Part shown: positions 1 to 10,100 of the stretch, piece by piece | Position numbering within the stretch: position 1 is the first letter of the stretch | How the letters are laid out: every line of letters begins with the position of its first letter | Source of the DNA: Amycolatopsis marina | Lineage (GTDB): Bacteria; Actinomycetota; Actinomycetes; Mycobacteriales; Pseudonocardiaceae | Direction: 5' to 3' | Assembly: GCF_900111885.1 (NCBI RefSeq) | Contig: NZ_FOKG01000023.1 | Location: 1-64,000, forward strand | Length of the DNA: 64,000 bases | Made by a program: the position numbers and the translations under genes | Notes under the pieces: model-generated | Databases searched by the model: none | Seen by the model: the letters and a program-made list of their open reading frames with translations, nothing else | Told to the model about the DNA's origin: nothing

Positions 1-645
1 GACGGCGACACCACCTGGGACCGCGCCGTCGGCCCCACCCAGTTCATCCCCTCCACCTGGATCCACTACGCCGCCGACGGCAACAACGACGGCACCGCCG
101 ACCCCAACAACATCTACGACGCCGCCCTCGCCACCGCCCGCTACCTCTGCTCCGGCGGCTTCGACCTCACCGACCCCGAACAGCTCCGCGCCGCCGTCTA
201 CCGCTACAACCACTCCGACACCTACGTCAACACCGTCATCCTCTGGGCCACCGCCTACCGAGGCGGCGTCACCCCCACCCCCGACAGCACCGTGCCCACC
301 GGCACCACCCACAACACCACCACCACCGGCGCACCCAACCCCACCACACCCCCACCACACCAGACGACTCCTGGGAACCGGCCCGACAAACCATCCACAC
401 CGGACACACCGACCGGCACCCCCACTCCGGCACCGCCGCCCACGACGGCCCCGAGCACACCATCCGAACCGGAGCCGTCCGAACCGGAACCGACAGAGCC
501 GTCCGAGCCCGAGCCGACCGAGCCGCCCGCGTCCTCGCCGCCGCCGGAATCCTCGCCCACCGCCTCGCCCACCGCTGAGCCGACCGGGACTCCCACGACT
601 GAGCCGTCGTCCCCGGGGACGTCGTCCGCCGCGCCGGTCGCCTGA
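1..645 (+). CDS. Lytic murein transglycosylase, C-terminal part (5' end outside window)
   Basis: Reading frame 1 is open from the first base to a TGA at 643-645 (214 residues visible). The start of the visible part reads GPTQFIPSTW, followed by DGNNDGTADPNNIYDAALAT and a YRYNHSDTYV stretch, which is the C-terminal half of a MltB/SLT-type lytic transglycosylase fold that cleaves peptidoglycan glycan strands outside the cell. From about residue 95 the protein turns into a Thr/Pro-rich and then Pro/Glu/Ser-rich low-complexity tail with repeats of the type SEPEPTEP, probably a cell-wall-spanning linker. The catalytic Glu and any signal peptide lie upstream of the window. The family call is good; the exact subfamily is not settled. 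Confidence 0.8.
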   Translation, partial: DGDTTWDRAVGPTQFIPSTWIHYAADGNNDGTADPNNIYDAALATARYLCSGGFDLTDPEQLRAAVYRYNHSDTYVNTVILWATAYRGGVTPTPDSTVPTGTTHNTTTTGAPNPTTPPPHQTTPGNRPDKPSTPDTPTGTPTPAPPPTTAPSTPSEPEPSEPEPTEPSEPEPTEPPASSPPPESSPTASPTAEPTGTPTTEPSSPGTSSAAPVA

Positions 646-719
646 GGACTTTCACCGGACGCCGATGGCGCAGGCGGGCGCGCCGGAGGCAAACACCTGT
701 GCGGGGACGGCGCAGGCGT

Positions 720-1892
720 TCAGGGCAAGCGGGCCAGGGCGTCGGCTGCCGCGGCCGGACCGCCCGCCGCGTGGAAGGAGTCCCGGACGCGGGCCGCGGC
801 ACGGGTGAAGGTGGGGTCGTGCAGGACGCGCAGCAGCGCGTCCCGGATGTCGTCCGGCGTCGCCCGGTCGAATCGCAGTCGCAGCCCCGCTCCCGCGGCG
901 ACCACCTGCTCGGCCAGCACCGGCTGGTCGTCCCGGATCGGGGCGACCACAAGGGGAACGCCGTTGCCGAGGCTCTCGCAGATGGTGTTGTGCCCGGCGT
1001 GGCAGATCACGGCCGATGCCCTGCGCAACAGTGACAGCTGCGGGATGGACCGCACCACCAGCACCCCGGAACCGCGCCTGCCCTCGGCCAGCGCCCCGCG
1101 CGGATCCACCACGACGGCCTGCAACTCTCGGTCGAGATCCTCCAGCGCGCGTTTTCCCGCCACGAGGAACCGCTCGCCTGCCTCCGCGTTCGCCGTGCCC
1201 AGTGTCAGCAGCACGAGCGGTGTCCCCGGCCGGAGCCAGTCCCAGTCGAATCCGCCCGCTTCGGGCCGGTCGCCGAGCGCCGGGCCGACGTACCGGAGCT
1301 GCCCGGCGATCGGCACCGCGGGCGCGCCGGCCAGCGCCTCGGTGGTGAACGCCAGCACCAGGTGTGGGGAGAACCGGAGATCCGCGGCAGGCTCAGCCCC
1401 CGCGACACCGTGGCGTACACGCAGGTCGCGTTGCAGCCCGCTGATCCAGCCCGCGACCTTCGGCAGGGCTCCCAGTGGATCGGCGAGTTCCGCCGAGGTC
1501 GATGCCGAGGTCGCCCACGGGAGCCCGGAGCGCATCGCGACGACCGCGCCGGCCAGTGCCTGCTGGTCGACCACGAGTGCGTCGGGCCGGAAGTCCCGCA
1601 CCGCCGACGCGATCCCGGCGACCATCGCGTCGGCCAGCGGGACGAGGTAGTCCTCCCACAGGAACTTCAGTGCCGCGAAGCCGCGCAGTTCCGGCGGACG
1701 CCGATCGAGCGAGAACCACGACGACTCCCCCGCCGGATACACGGTGCCCGCCCTGGTGCCGAGCAGCCTCGCCGTCACGGGGCGGGGCCCCGCCCACGCG
1801 ACCGAATCCCCCCGCGCGGCGCATTCACCCGCCACCGCGGCCAGCGGGTTCACGTGACCGGCCAGCGGCGGGACGACGAAGAGCAGTCTCAC
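720..1892 (-). CDS. MGT-type UDP-glycosyltransferase of the PKS operon
   Basis: GT-B glycosyltransferase of the macrolide/flavonoid UGT-like family (390 aa, normal length). The N-terminus begins MRLLFVVPPLAGHVNP, the acceptor-side Rossmann start, and the C-terminal donor site carries HAGHNTICESL...GVP...DQ, the sugar-nucleotide signature of this family. The GTG start overlaps the stop of the upstream hydrolase gene by 4 nt (GTGA), so the two are translationally coupled, and the gene is the last of the PKS operon. It probably attaches a sugar to the product of the large synthases, by analogy with glycosyltransferases of macrolide and heterocyst-glycolipid pathways. Donor and acceptor cannot be read from the sequence. 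Confidence 0.85.
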   Translation of the reverse strand: MRLLFVVPPLAGHVNPLAAVAGECAARGDSVAWAGPRPVTARLLGTRAGTVYPAGESSWFSLDRRPPELRGFAALKFLWEDYLVPLADAMVAGIASAVRDFRPDALVVDQQALAGAVVAMRSGLPWATSASTSAELADPLGALPKVAGWISGLQRDLRVRHGVAGAEPAADLRFSPHLVLAFTTEALAGAPAVPIAGQLRYVGPALGDRPEAGGFDWDWLRPGTPLVLLTLGTANAEAGERFLVAGKRALEDLDRELQAVVVDPRGALAEGRRGSGVLVVRSIPQLSLLRRASAVICHAGHNTICESLGNGVPLVVAPIRDDQPVLAEQVVAAGAGLRLRFDRATPDDIRDALLRVLHDPTFTRAAARVRDSFHAAGGPAAAADALARLP

Positions 1893-2677
1893 AGGACACC
1901 ATGCCGTCGCACCCAGTCCAGGAGCAGGCGTCGCACCTCGTGGTGGCGTTCCACGAGCACCGAGTGGCCCTGGCCCTCGAAGACGTGCAGCTCACCCGCG
2001 GGCAGCAGCTCGGTGAGCGCCTCCAGATCGTCGGCCTGGTAGCCGTGGCTGCCCAGCACCGACAGGACAGGACACTCGATCGCGGCGACCTGGTCCAACG
2101 TGAGCAGCGGCCCCAGCGGGACCTCCTCGGCCATCGAGGTCGCGCTGATCCGGTCCGCGGCCAGCCGGGCGAGGCGGCGGTGGTGCGCGCTGTAGTTCGC
2201 CTCGATCCACGCGTAGTTCTCCTCGATCCGCAGAAACTCCACGGTGCCCGACAGGATCGCGGCCATCTTCTCCGACCACGCGGGGGTCGGCGGTTCCGAC
2301 TCGATGCACACGATGCTGCACACCCGCTCCGGATACATCGACGCGTAGCTGTACGCGAGGGTGCCACCGAAGCTGTTGCCGACCAGGTGTACCCGGCGAT
2401 CGGCGGCGAACTGCCGCAACAACTCGTCGAGATCGGTCACGAACTCCTTGATCGTGTATCCGCTGGCCGGGCGTTCGGTCCTGCCGTGTCCGCGCAGGTC
2501 GTAGCTGATCACGTCGAACCCCGCGGCCGCGACCGGCGGGGCCAGGGTGAGGTAGAAGCTGGCCAGACTGTCGGTGCCCATTCCGTGCACGAAGACGACC
2601 GGCTCCGCGGCGGGCGCACCCGTGGCGGACAGCAGCTGGTAGTTCGTCGACAGTCCGTTGACGAGCGTCAGCGGCAC
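1889..2677 (-). CDS. Alpha/beta hydrolase (thioesterase-like) of the PKS operon
   Basis: 262-aa single-domain alpha/beta hydrolase. Visible are the oxyanion motif VFVHGMG near residue 30, the nucleophile elbow GNSFGG near residue 100 and a C-terminal GQGHS with the catalytic His. Start is the GTG at 2677, which overlaps the end of the ACP gene by 10 nt; the stop overlaps the glycosyltransferase start. Because neither large synthase in the operon shows a thioesterase domain, this enzyme could release or edit the acyl chain, but a late tailoring hydrolase or lipase is equally possible. Fold and triad are seen; the role is inferred from context. Confidence 0.8.
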   Translation of the reverse strand: MPLTLVNGLSTNYQLLSATGAPAAEPVVFVHGMGTDSLASFYLTLAPPVAAAGFDVISYDLRGHGRTERPASGYTIKEFVTDLDELLRQFAADRRVHLVGNSFGGTLAYSYASMYPERVCSIVCIESEPPTPAWSEKMAAILSGTVEFLRIEENYAWIEANYSAHHRRLARLAADRISATSMAEEVPLGPLLTLDQVAAIECPVLSVLGSHGYQADDLEALTELLPAGELHVFEGQGHSVLVERHHEVRRLLLDWVRRHGVL

Positions 2678-2997
2678 AATTCTGCCCTCCCCGGTTGCGC
2701 GGCCCCGTCGACGCGTGCCTCCACATAGGCAGCGATGGCACCGACCCGCAGTCCGATGACCTCGTCGAGTTCCAGCTCCGCGAGATGCTCGGCCAGGTTG
2801 ACGTGGGCACCGAAGTGCTCGGCGAGCAAACCGGCGAAGGTCACCAGGTCGATGCTCTCCAACCCGAGGTCCTCGTGAAAGGCCGTGTCGGGAGTGATCT
2901 CGACGCCGAGGATCTCCAGGTCACCGACCAGTTCGGCGAGCATCCCGGCCACCGCGGCGAAAACGCCGGTGTCCTGCACGGTCTTGTTCGTCGTCAT
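2668..2997 (-). CDS. Discrete acyl carrier protein
   Basis: 109-aa free-standing ACP. The phosphopantetheine attachment motif reads DLGLESIDLV, with the Ser within LESID, followed by the usual helix III/IV region ending YVEARVDG. It lies directly downstream of the KS-AT-DH-PPTase gene (16 nt gap) and overlaps the hydrolase gene, so it belongs to the same operon. In PUFA-type systems the ACP is normally in the megasynthase; here one ACP is in the large subunit and this is a second one, which may serve loading, a branch reaction, or hand-over to the hydrolase/glycosyltransferase. Confidence 0.88.
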   Translation of the reverse strand: MTTNKTVQDTGVFAAVAGMLAELVGDLEILGVEITPDTAFHEDLGLESIDLVTFAGLLAEHFGAHVNLAEHLAELELDEVIGLRVGAIAAYVEARVDGAAQPGRAELCR

Positions 2998-3013
2998 CCC
3001 AATTCTCCCTGAC

Positions 3014-6000
3014 TCACTGTGTTTGCCTGGAAACGCGCGACAGGATCGGCTCGCCGCCGTCCGCCGGGACGGTGATGCGGAGCGGGGGTGCGGACAGTGG
3101 CCGCGCCACTGCCATGGCTGCGCCGCCGGAGCAGGCGACCGCGACCCGCAGCTCCGGCAACGTCCGGTCGCGCGCGGGCCGCACCCGCAACCGCTCCCCG
3201 TCCTCCTCGGTCACGACCAGCTCGGCGGGGAACAGCGCGCGAGTGCCGTTCGCGGACAGCCACTCGCGAGCCGCGTCCTTCGCCGCGATCCTCGCCAGCA
3301 GCCAGTCCCGCTGCTGTCGCAGCGGCCGCCGCGCGAACTCGGCGCGTTCGGCGCCCGCGAGGTAGACCCCCGCGAAGATGTCCCGTGCCGCCACGGTCGG
3401 CCACCGGTCCCGCACCAGCGCCAGACCGTCGCGCCGCTGCTCGGCGAGGCGGTTGTCCCTGGGGAAGGCGTACACCCGATGGGCCTGACGGTCGCAGGCG
3501 AGGCGGACATCGCACCAGCCCCGGATGCGGGCCCACACACGGCCCGCCAACCGGAGTTCGGCGTCCATGACCAGTTCGGCGGGGTCGGGCGTGGACACCC
3601 GCACCACGCAGTCGAGCCGGGTCCCCTGCGGCGGCTGTGGACCGTGCAAGGTGATCTCTCTGATCGACCGGGGAAAAGCGAGCAGGCGCTCGGTCTCGGT
3701 GGCCATCAGCCAGCAGCCGAGCAGCTGGCCCGCGTTGTCCAGCAGCGCGCCGGGCGCGGGCGGCACGGTGAGCGAGCCGCGGATGTGCGCCGCACCAATT
3801 CCGTGCAACTCATGGAGTCCCTGGAACGCGGGCCCGTGGAACATCTCCCTGCGCCGGTAGATCTCGGCCGCGGGCAGCGGCGGGACCCACTCCGGTTCTG
3901 CCTGTTCCGGCCCCGCCTGCGGCGCGGGCGGGGCCGGGTATCCGGTGGCCAGCTCGACGGTCAACGAGGCGAACTCACCGATGTTCACCGAAACCAGCCC
4001 GCCTGTCCGGGAGATCCGCAGCGGCACACGCAGCGCCGGCTCGGCGACCAGCCACCGATCGAATCGCGCCCCGTGCACCGCGATGGCGACCTCGTCCGGC
4101 CACACGGTTCGCACGCGATCGATCGCCAGCTCGACCAGGGTCGTCGCGGGGACGACCGGCCTGCGGTCGGCCTCGTCCGCCCAGTCCTCAGGCTGCTGGA
4201 AGAACCGGTGGTCACGCAGGTAGGGCATGGCATCGACGGAGATATCGAGATCTACAGTGGACTCCTCCACCCCCGCCGCACCGTGCTGCGCCGCGAGGCA
4301 CACCGAGCGCGCCGCGTCCCGCGTCTCGGCCAGCAGCGCGTCGAACTCGGCCACCACTTCCGCCGCCACTCCCGGAGGCAGTTCCCGCCGCGGCGCGCCA
4401 TCGATGAGTCCCCGTGTCTCCGGGGAGACCGAGAGCAGCGGTGTCGAGGTGCGCAGGGAGACCCCTTGTCCCTGTTCGGCGCCGGCGGATGGACCGCCTT
4501 TCCCTGCCTGCGTGGTCAGTTCGACGCCCTCGACCCACAGTGCTGTCCTCAACCTGCGCAGTTGGTCCAGCCCGGGGCGCTGCGCCGAGTTCGCGCTGAC
4601 GACCAGATGGGGGCGCTCGCCGAGGGTGTCGGCGACGAAGGATCCCAACTGACCGGGGCCCGCCTGCACGAACACGCGGAATCCCGCCTCGTACATGGCG
4701 TCGACCAGCTGCCGGAACCGGACCGGCGCAACGAGATGACGCAGGAAGAGCTCCCGCACCGCCGTGGCGTCGTCGGGATAGGGCCGCGCGGTGGTCGCCG
4801 ACCAGATCCGCGGCGCCGCGGGGGCGAGTAGCGACTCGGTGATCAGTCGCCGGAACCCCGGTAGGAACGGCCGCAGTGCGGACGTGTGGAAGCCGGACCG
4901 GAACGGCAGGATCCTCGCGACCACACCGGCGGCACGGGCGGCGCGGGCCACAGTGTCCACAGTGGATTCCGGTCCGCAGACTATCGACTGCCGCGGCCCG
5001 TTGTCGTGCGACAGCTCCATCCCCGGGGTGGCCGCGATCAGCCGCTCGGCCGCTTCGGCCGAACAGCCGAGCACGAGGAAGTCGACCTCCGGCAGACCCA
5101 TGTCAGGGCCGAACCGGTCGAGCAGGCCCCGGTCGTTCTCCTCCGCGTACATTCCCGCGGCGACCATCGCGGTCCACTCGCCCACGCTGTGCCCGGCGAA
5201 CCCGTCCGCTTCGAGGCCGATCCGGCGCAGCACGCGGTGCAGGAGCAGGCCGGTGTCCAGCACGGTCCTGGCCTTGGCGAGGACACCGTCGCCGGACACC
5301 GCCGGCTCTCGCAGGCCGTAGTGCTCGGCGAGGTCCGCACAGCGCGGCGCGAACTCCGCTTCGAGGCCGGGAAAAAGCAGGGCAAGGCGCGCGGTGGGCT
5401 CTGCCCGCAGCAGGGGGCGAGCGCTGAACCACACGTCCCCCGCGCCGTGCCAGGACGTGCATCCCTGCGCCGCCTTGGCGAGCACCCTGCGGGCGACCGC
5501 GAGTCGCCGCTCGGTCGGATCCACGATTCCGATGCGGCTGCCGGTCTCACCCACCGGTGCCACGGGCTCGGCACCGCATCGGCGCAACACGGCCGCGTCG
5601 GGCCCGTCGAGCAACCGGGCCAACGCCGCGGGGTCCGCACCGGCGAGCCGGAGCGTTCGTTCCGGTTCGCCGACCCGGGCGGGCCCGCGGCCCACCGAAC
5701 GTGCGGTGGCGACGGAGCCTTCCTCCGCTTCGAGGAGCACGTGCGCGTTGATCCCACCGAAGCCGAAGGCGTTCACCGCGGCCCGCCGTGGGCCGGGCAG
5801 ATCCCACGGCCGCGCCGCGGGTATCGGGCGGAAGCGGGTGCCCGCGAGGGCGGGATTCGGGTCAGCGCAGTGCAACGTCGGCAACAGCGTGGCGTGGTGG
5901 ATCGCGAGGGCGGCCTTGATCAGCCCCGCGACTCCGGCGGCGGGCAGCGTGTGCCCGATCATCGACTTCACCGACCCGATCACCGCGGGACGAGCTACCG

Positions 6001-7150
6001 CGCCGCCGAACACTCGGGCGAGGGTGGCCAGTTCGGCCTCGTCACCGACCTTTGTCCCCGTGCTGTGTGCCTCCAGCAGGCCGATCGAGTCCGCGGCAGC
6101 GGGATCGAGGCCCGCCTCCGCCCATGCCCGCCGCACCGCGACCTCCTGCCCCCGGCTGTCCGGAGCCACCGGGCTCGCGCCCTGTCCGTCGCTTGATACA
6201 CCGGCGCCGCGCAGCACGGCGTACACGCGGTCACCGTCGCGGCGGGCGTCGGCCAGCCGTTTGAGCAGCACGACACCCGTGCCCTCGCCGATCAACAGTC
6301 CGTCCGCGTCCCGCGCGAGCGGGCGAATGCTCTGCGTCGGGGACAGTGCGCCGAGCTGGGTGAACATCGACCAGAGTGTGTCGTCGTGACAGTGGTGGAC
6401 CCCGCCGGCGAGCATCGCGTCGCAGCGGCCCGAGTGCAGTTCGCTGATCGCGTGGTCCACGGCGATCAGCGACGAGGCGCAGGCCGCGTCCACTGTGTAC
6501 GCGGGACCACCGAGGTCCAGCCTGCCCGCCACTCTCGACGCGGCGAGGTTCGGGACCAGTCCGATGGTCGACTCCGGGCTCAGCTCTCCCAGCGGTTCGA
6601 GCAGTCCTGCGCGGACGGCGGCCAGTTGGCCCGCGCTCAGCCCCGGCATTAGTTCGGTCAGGGTGTGCAGGACCTGGCGCACGGTACGGACACGCTGGTC
6701 GAAACGCGCCAGTCCGGGCGAAAGGTAGCCGCCCCTGCCGAGCACGACCCCGGTCCTGCCAGGATCCCCCAGCACCCTTCTTCCGCCCGCGTCGTTCACC
6801 GCCGCACTCGCGACACGCAGCGCGAACAGCTGATCGGGCTCCATCCCGGCAACCGAAGCCGGCATGACCCCGAAGGCGCGGGGTTCGATGGTCACGGCCG
6901 GGTCGACAAATCCACCTCGGTGGCAGTACGTGCGGTCCGGGGACGGCGGCCCCGCCTCCGCACCGGCCAGGTCGTGGAACGAGGGATCACGCCTGCCGTC
7001 GGGGATGTCGGTGATGGCGTCGACGCCGTCGCGCAGGTTGCGCCAGTAGGTGTCGAGGTCAGGCGCACCGGGCAGCAGCACCGCCATCCCGACGATCGCC
7101 ACCGGTCCCCTGCCTCCCGCACGGCCCGCCATGTCCGCGCCACTCACCAC
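3014..7150 (-). CDS. Type I iterative PKS/PUFA-like synthase subunit: KS-AT-DH-PPTase
   Basis: Large synthase of up to 1378 aa. Domain order by position: ketosynthase about 14-480 with active-site DAACASSL, EAHSTGT and a GHTLPAAGVAG His motif; acyltransferase about 585-870 with GHSVGEW; double-hotdog dehydratase about 965-1220 with YLRDHRFF and the second half starting FHGPAFQG; and a C-terminal phosphopantetheinyl transferase-like domain about 1235-1378 with AAKDAAREWL, the Mg/CoA signature region. No ACP, KR or ER is present, so it must act with the neighbouring ACP-KR subunit. Start codons possible are GTG 7150, GTG 7147 or ATG 7132; the first two overlap the end of the upstream PKS gene. 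The fused PPTase suggests that the system activates its own ACPs. Architecture resembles actinobacterial hglE/PfaA-like synthases. Confidence 0.88.
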   Translation of the reverse strand: MVSGADMAGRAGGRGPVAIVGMAVLLPGAPDLDTYWRNLRDGVDAITDIPDGRRDPSFHDLAGAEAGPPSPDRTYCHRGGFVDPAVTIEPRAFGVMPASVAGMEPDQLFALRVASAAVNDAGGRRVLGDPGRTGVVLGRGGYLSPGLARFDQRVRTVRQVLHTLTELMPGLSAGQLAAVRAGLLEPLGELSPESTIGLVPNLAASRVAGRLDLGGPAYTVDAACASSLIAVDHAISELHSGRCDAMLAGGVHHCHDDTLWSMFTQLGALSPTQSIRPLARDADGLLIGEGTGVVLLKRLADARRDGDRVYAVLRGAGVSSDGQGASPVAPDSRGQEVAVRRAWAEAGLDPAAADSIGLLEAHSTGTKVGDEAELATLARVFGGAVARPAVIGSVKSMIGHTLPAAGVAGLIKAALAIHHATLLPTLHCADPNPALAGTRFRPIPAARPWDLPGPRRAAVNAFGFGGINAHVLLEAEEGSVATARSVGRGPARVGEPERTLRLAGADPAALARLLDGPDAAVLRRCGAEPVAPVGETGSRIGIVDPTERRLAVARRVLAKAAQGCTSWHGAGDVWFSARPLLRAEPTARLALLFPGLEAEFAPRCADLAEHYGLREPAVSGDGVLAKARTVLDTGLLLHRVLRRIGLEADGFAGHSVGEWTAMVAAGMYAEENDRGLLDRFGPDMGLPEVDFLVLGCSAEAAERLIAATPGMELSHDNGPRQSIVCGPESTVDTVARAARAAGVVARILPFRSGFHTSALRPFLPGFRRLITESLLAPAAPRIWSATTARPYPDDATAVRELFLRHLVAPVRFRQLVDAMYEAGFRVFVQAGPGQLGSFVADTLGERPHLVVSANSAQRPGLDQLRRLRTALWVEGVELTTQAGKGGPSAGAEQGQGVSLRTSTPLLSVSPETRGLIDGAPRRELPPGVAAEVVAEFDALLAETRDAARSVCLAAQHGAAGVEESTVDLDISVDAMPYLRDHRFFQQPEDWADEADRRPVVPATTLVELAIDRVRTVWPDEVAIAVHGARFDRWLVAEPALRVPLRISRTGGLVSVNIGEFASLTVELATGYPAPPAPQAGPEQAEPEWVPPLPAAEIYRRREMFHGPAFQGLHELHGIGAAHIRGSLTVPPAPGALLDNAGQLLGCWLMATETERLLAFPRSIREITLHGPQPPQGTRLDCVVRVSTPDPAELVMDAELRLAGRVWARIRGWCDVRLACDRQAHRVYAFPRDNRLAEQRRDGLALVRDRWPTVAARDIFAGVYLAGAERAEFARRPLRQQRDWLLARIAAKDAAREWLSANGTRALFPAELVVTEEDGERLRVRPARDRTLPELRVAVACSGGAAMAVARPLSAPPLRITVPADGGEPILSRVSRQTQ

Positions 7151-10100
7151 ATCGAGGCCGTGTAGACGACGGCCGTGGTGTCCGGGGCGCCGTGGGCGAG
7201 TTCACGCAGCAGGCAAGCGGTGCCCTCATCGGGATCGATCAGCCCCACATCCCGACGCTGATACTCCCGTGCCAGCTCGGCGGAGACCATTCCGGCGTGA
7301 TCGCCCGAAGGCGCCCATGGTCCCCAGTGGACGGTCAGGACACGACGGCCGGTGCGCCGGGCCCAAGCCGTGCCCATGGTGTGCAGCGCGTCGTTGGCCG
7401 CGGCGTAGTCGGCCTGGCCCCGGTTGCCGAGCACCGCCGCGATGCTGCCGAAGAACGTGATGAACCGTGGGCTCAGGCCGAGCTCGGTGACGGAGTCCAG
7501 CACCGCTCTCGCCCCGTCGACCTTGGTGCCGAACACCGTGCGGAAGGAGACGAGTTCCTTGTCCTGCACCAGCCGGTCGTCGATCACTCCCGCCGCGTAC
7601 ACGACGCCGTCGAGCCTGCCGTGGGTTGCGTGCACGTCCTTGAGCAACTGGCGGACCGCGGCCCCGTCGCGAACGTCGATCTCGCGGTACTCCGCCTGCC
7701 CGCCCACGGTACGAATCTCGGCCAGCGTCCTGCCGATCTCCCGTTGGGCCAGCACGGTACGGACCGCGGCCTCCACTTCGGAGATCGAGCCACCCCTGGC
7801 GGACAGCGCGGCGCGCAATCCAGCGGCATCGCCGATGTCCGCGATGTCGGGATCTTCCCGCTCCGGCGGCCACGCCGTGCGCCCGGCCAGTTCGAACCGG
7901 CAGCCCGCGGCCGCGGCCAGGCGTCCGGCGAACCGCGCCGCGATTCCCCGCGCCCCACCCAGCAGCACCACGACGGAGTCCCGGGACAGCCCGATCGCAG
8001 CGGCGTCGGCGGCGTCCGGCCCGGCTGGTCCGGCTCCGGCGAAGGCCACAGGTTCGAGTTCTCGCGCACGCAGCGCGAATTCCGCTCGCTCGTCACCGAT
8101 ACGCCGCACCACGGCGCCGCCGGTCGCGCCCAGTTCACTCAGCAGTAGCCGGGCCAGGTCCGCGGCGGGTGCATCCGGGTCCACCTCGACGAGTCTCGCG
8201 GTACGCGTACCGCCGCCGGAATCCGCACGTTCCCTCGCCACCGCGCGCAGCAGACCGCGCAGGCCCGCGACCCGCTCGACGGCATCGGCACTGCCGCGCT
8301 GCGCGGGAGCCGCGACCAACACGGTGTGGGCGTCCGCGAGCACGGCCCGGACCGTGGTGAAGACCTGCTCGACCACCTGATCGTCCCCGGCCACCAGCGG
8401 ACCGAGCAACACCACGATCCCGGGTTCGCCGGCGCGGAGCTGATCGTCGCCCGCCGGTACCTCCTGGACCACCGCGCCGCGGTTCGCCAGCTCCGAGGAC
8501 ACCGCGTCCACGAGTTCCCGCTGGCCTTTCTCGTGCACCACGGCCACGTGCGCGCCGCGCAGCGCGAGGGAATCCGAATCGGCGGGCAGGGGTGCGGACA
8601 CCGCATCGAGCACGAACCGCTGGGGTGCCGCGCCCGCGACCTCGGCGGCCGGCTGCTCCGGCCCGGTGCCGTCGGAGCCGCTCGGTACGGAGTCCGTCGA
8701 GGAGGCGGAGTCCGTCGAGGAAGAACCGCGCTGCTCGATCCACTCGGTGATCGCGCGGGCGGTCCGCTTGCGGCTGAGCGCGTCCTGCCCGTCCTCCCCC
8801 GCTGTCTCGGTCAGCCCCAGCTTCCCGATCAGGGTGCCCGCGATCTCGGTGCGCTTGATCGAGTCGATCGAAAGGTCGGCTTCCAGATCCAGCTCGTGGT
8901 CGATCATGTCCGCCGGATATCCGGTGCGGTCGCTGATCACCTCGATCACGGTGGTCAGCACGTCCGGAGCGACCTCCGGTTCCGCGACGGGTGCCGTCGC
9001 GGGGATGGCGACATCCGCCGGTTGCTGTTGCGGTTGCGGTTGCGGCACGGTGTGCACGGCGGGGGGCGCCGGGGTGGCGCCGAGATAGCCCAGCAGGACG
9101 TCCCGCTGGGCGGCGATGCTCTCCCTGCTGTTGCGCAGAAAGTCGACCACCACTCGGTCCCGCTCGGTGGCCGCCGACGTGCTCTGCGACGGCTGTCCGG
9201 TGGGCTGCGGCTGTGACATGTGAGACCTCGGAATCAACGTCGCGGGCACGAGCCCGTTGGCTGGAAACTCACCGTCAGGACGGCGGACCAGATGGCCGTC
9301 TACTGTCCACAAGGGAGGTTTGCTGGCCGGAGGCCGCGGCTCGGCCCTGCCTCGGGTCAGCCAGTCGGCGCGAACCTCCGCGCCCGCGACCGCCATTCTG
9401 GCGACGGCAGTGAGAATGCCGCGCATTCCCTTACCCTGACCGGGATCACAGGCGACGACGGTGTGCGCTCGCCCGGCCAGTATGGAGCTGGTCAGGCCGC
9501 TCAGCACCGACCCAGGGCCCACCTCGACGAAGATGCGGGCACCCGAGCGATACATGTCCTCGATCTGTTGGGTGAACCGGACGGGCGCCGCGAGCTGCGC
9601 GGTGAGTTCGGTGCGCACAGCGGACCCGGCAGCGCTGCCGGATGGTTCCGGATACCGCCGTGCGGTGCGGTTGGCCCATACCGGCGCCCGCGGCTGCGTG
9701 ATCCGCTCGGCGGCAAGCGCTTCGGCGAACGTCGGGGCGGCGCCCGCGACCAGCGGACTGTGGAACGCGCAGGCGACGTTGATGCGTTTGGCACCGATGG
9801 ACCGCGAACGCAGGAGGCCGACCGCCGTCTCGATCGCCGCTGTCGGTCCGGAGAGCACGATCTGGTCCGGTGCGTTGTGGTTGGCCACCACGAGCGATTC
9901 GGCGAGCCCGCCCTGCCGAAGCAGCGAACCGACCTCGTCCTCCCGGCCGCGCACCGCTGCCATCGCGCCCGGGTCCGCGCTCGCCGCGGCGGCGATCGCC
10001 GCCGCTCTGGCCCGGCTCAACCGCAGGAGCGCCTCCCGGTCGAAGGCGCCCGCCGCGCACAACGCGACCAGTTCTCCGTAACTGTGCCCACCGAGCAGAT

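Noticed and set aside
460..540. Pro/Glu repeats near the start as a separate repeat element
   Set aside because: They are in frame and form the low-complexity tail of the transglycosylase.
2885..6389. Several long plus-strand open frames across the PKS subunit
   Set aside because: High-GC shadow frames of the KS-AT-DH gene, with Arg/Pro/Ala-rich sequence and no motifs.
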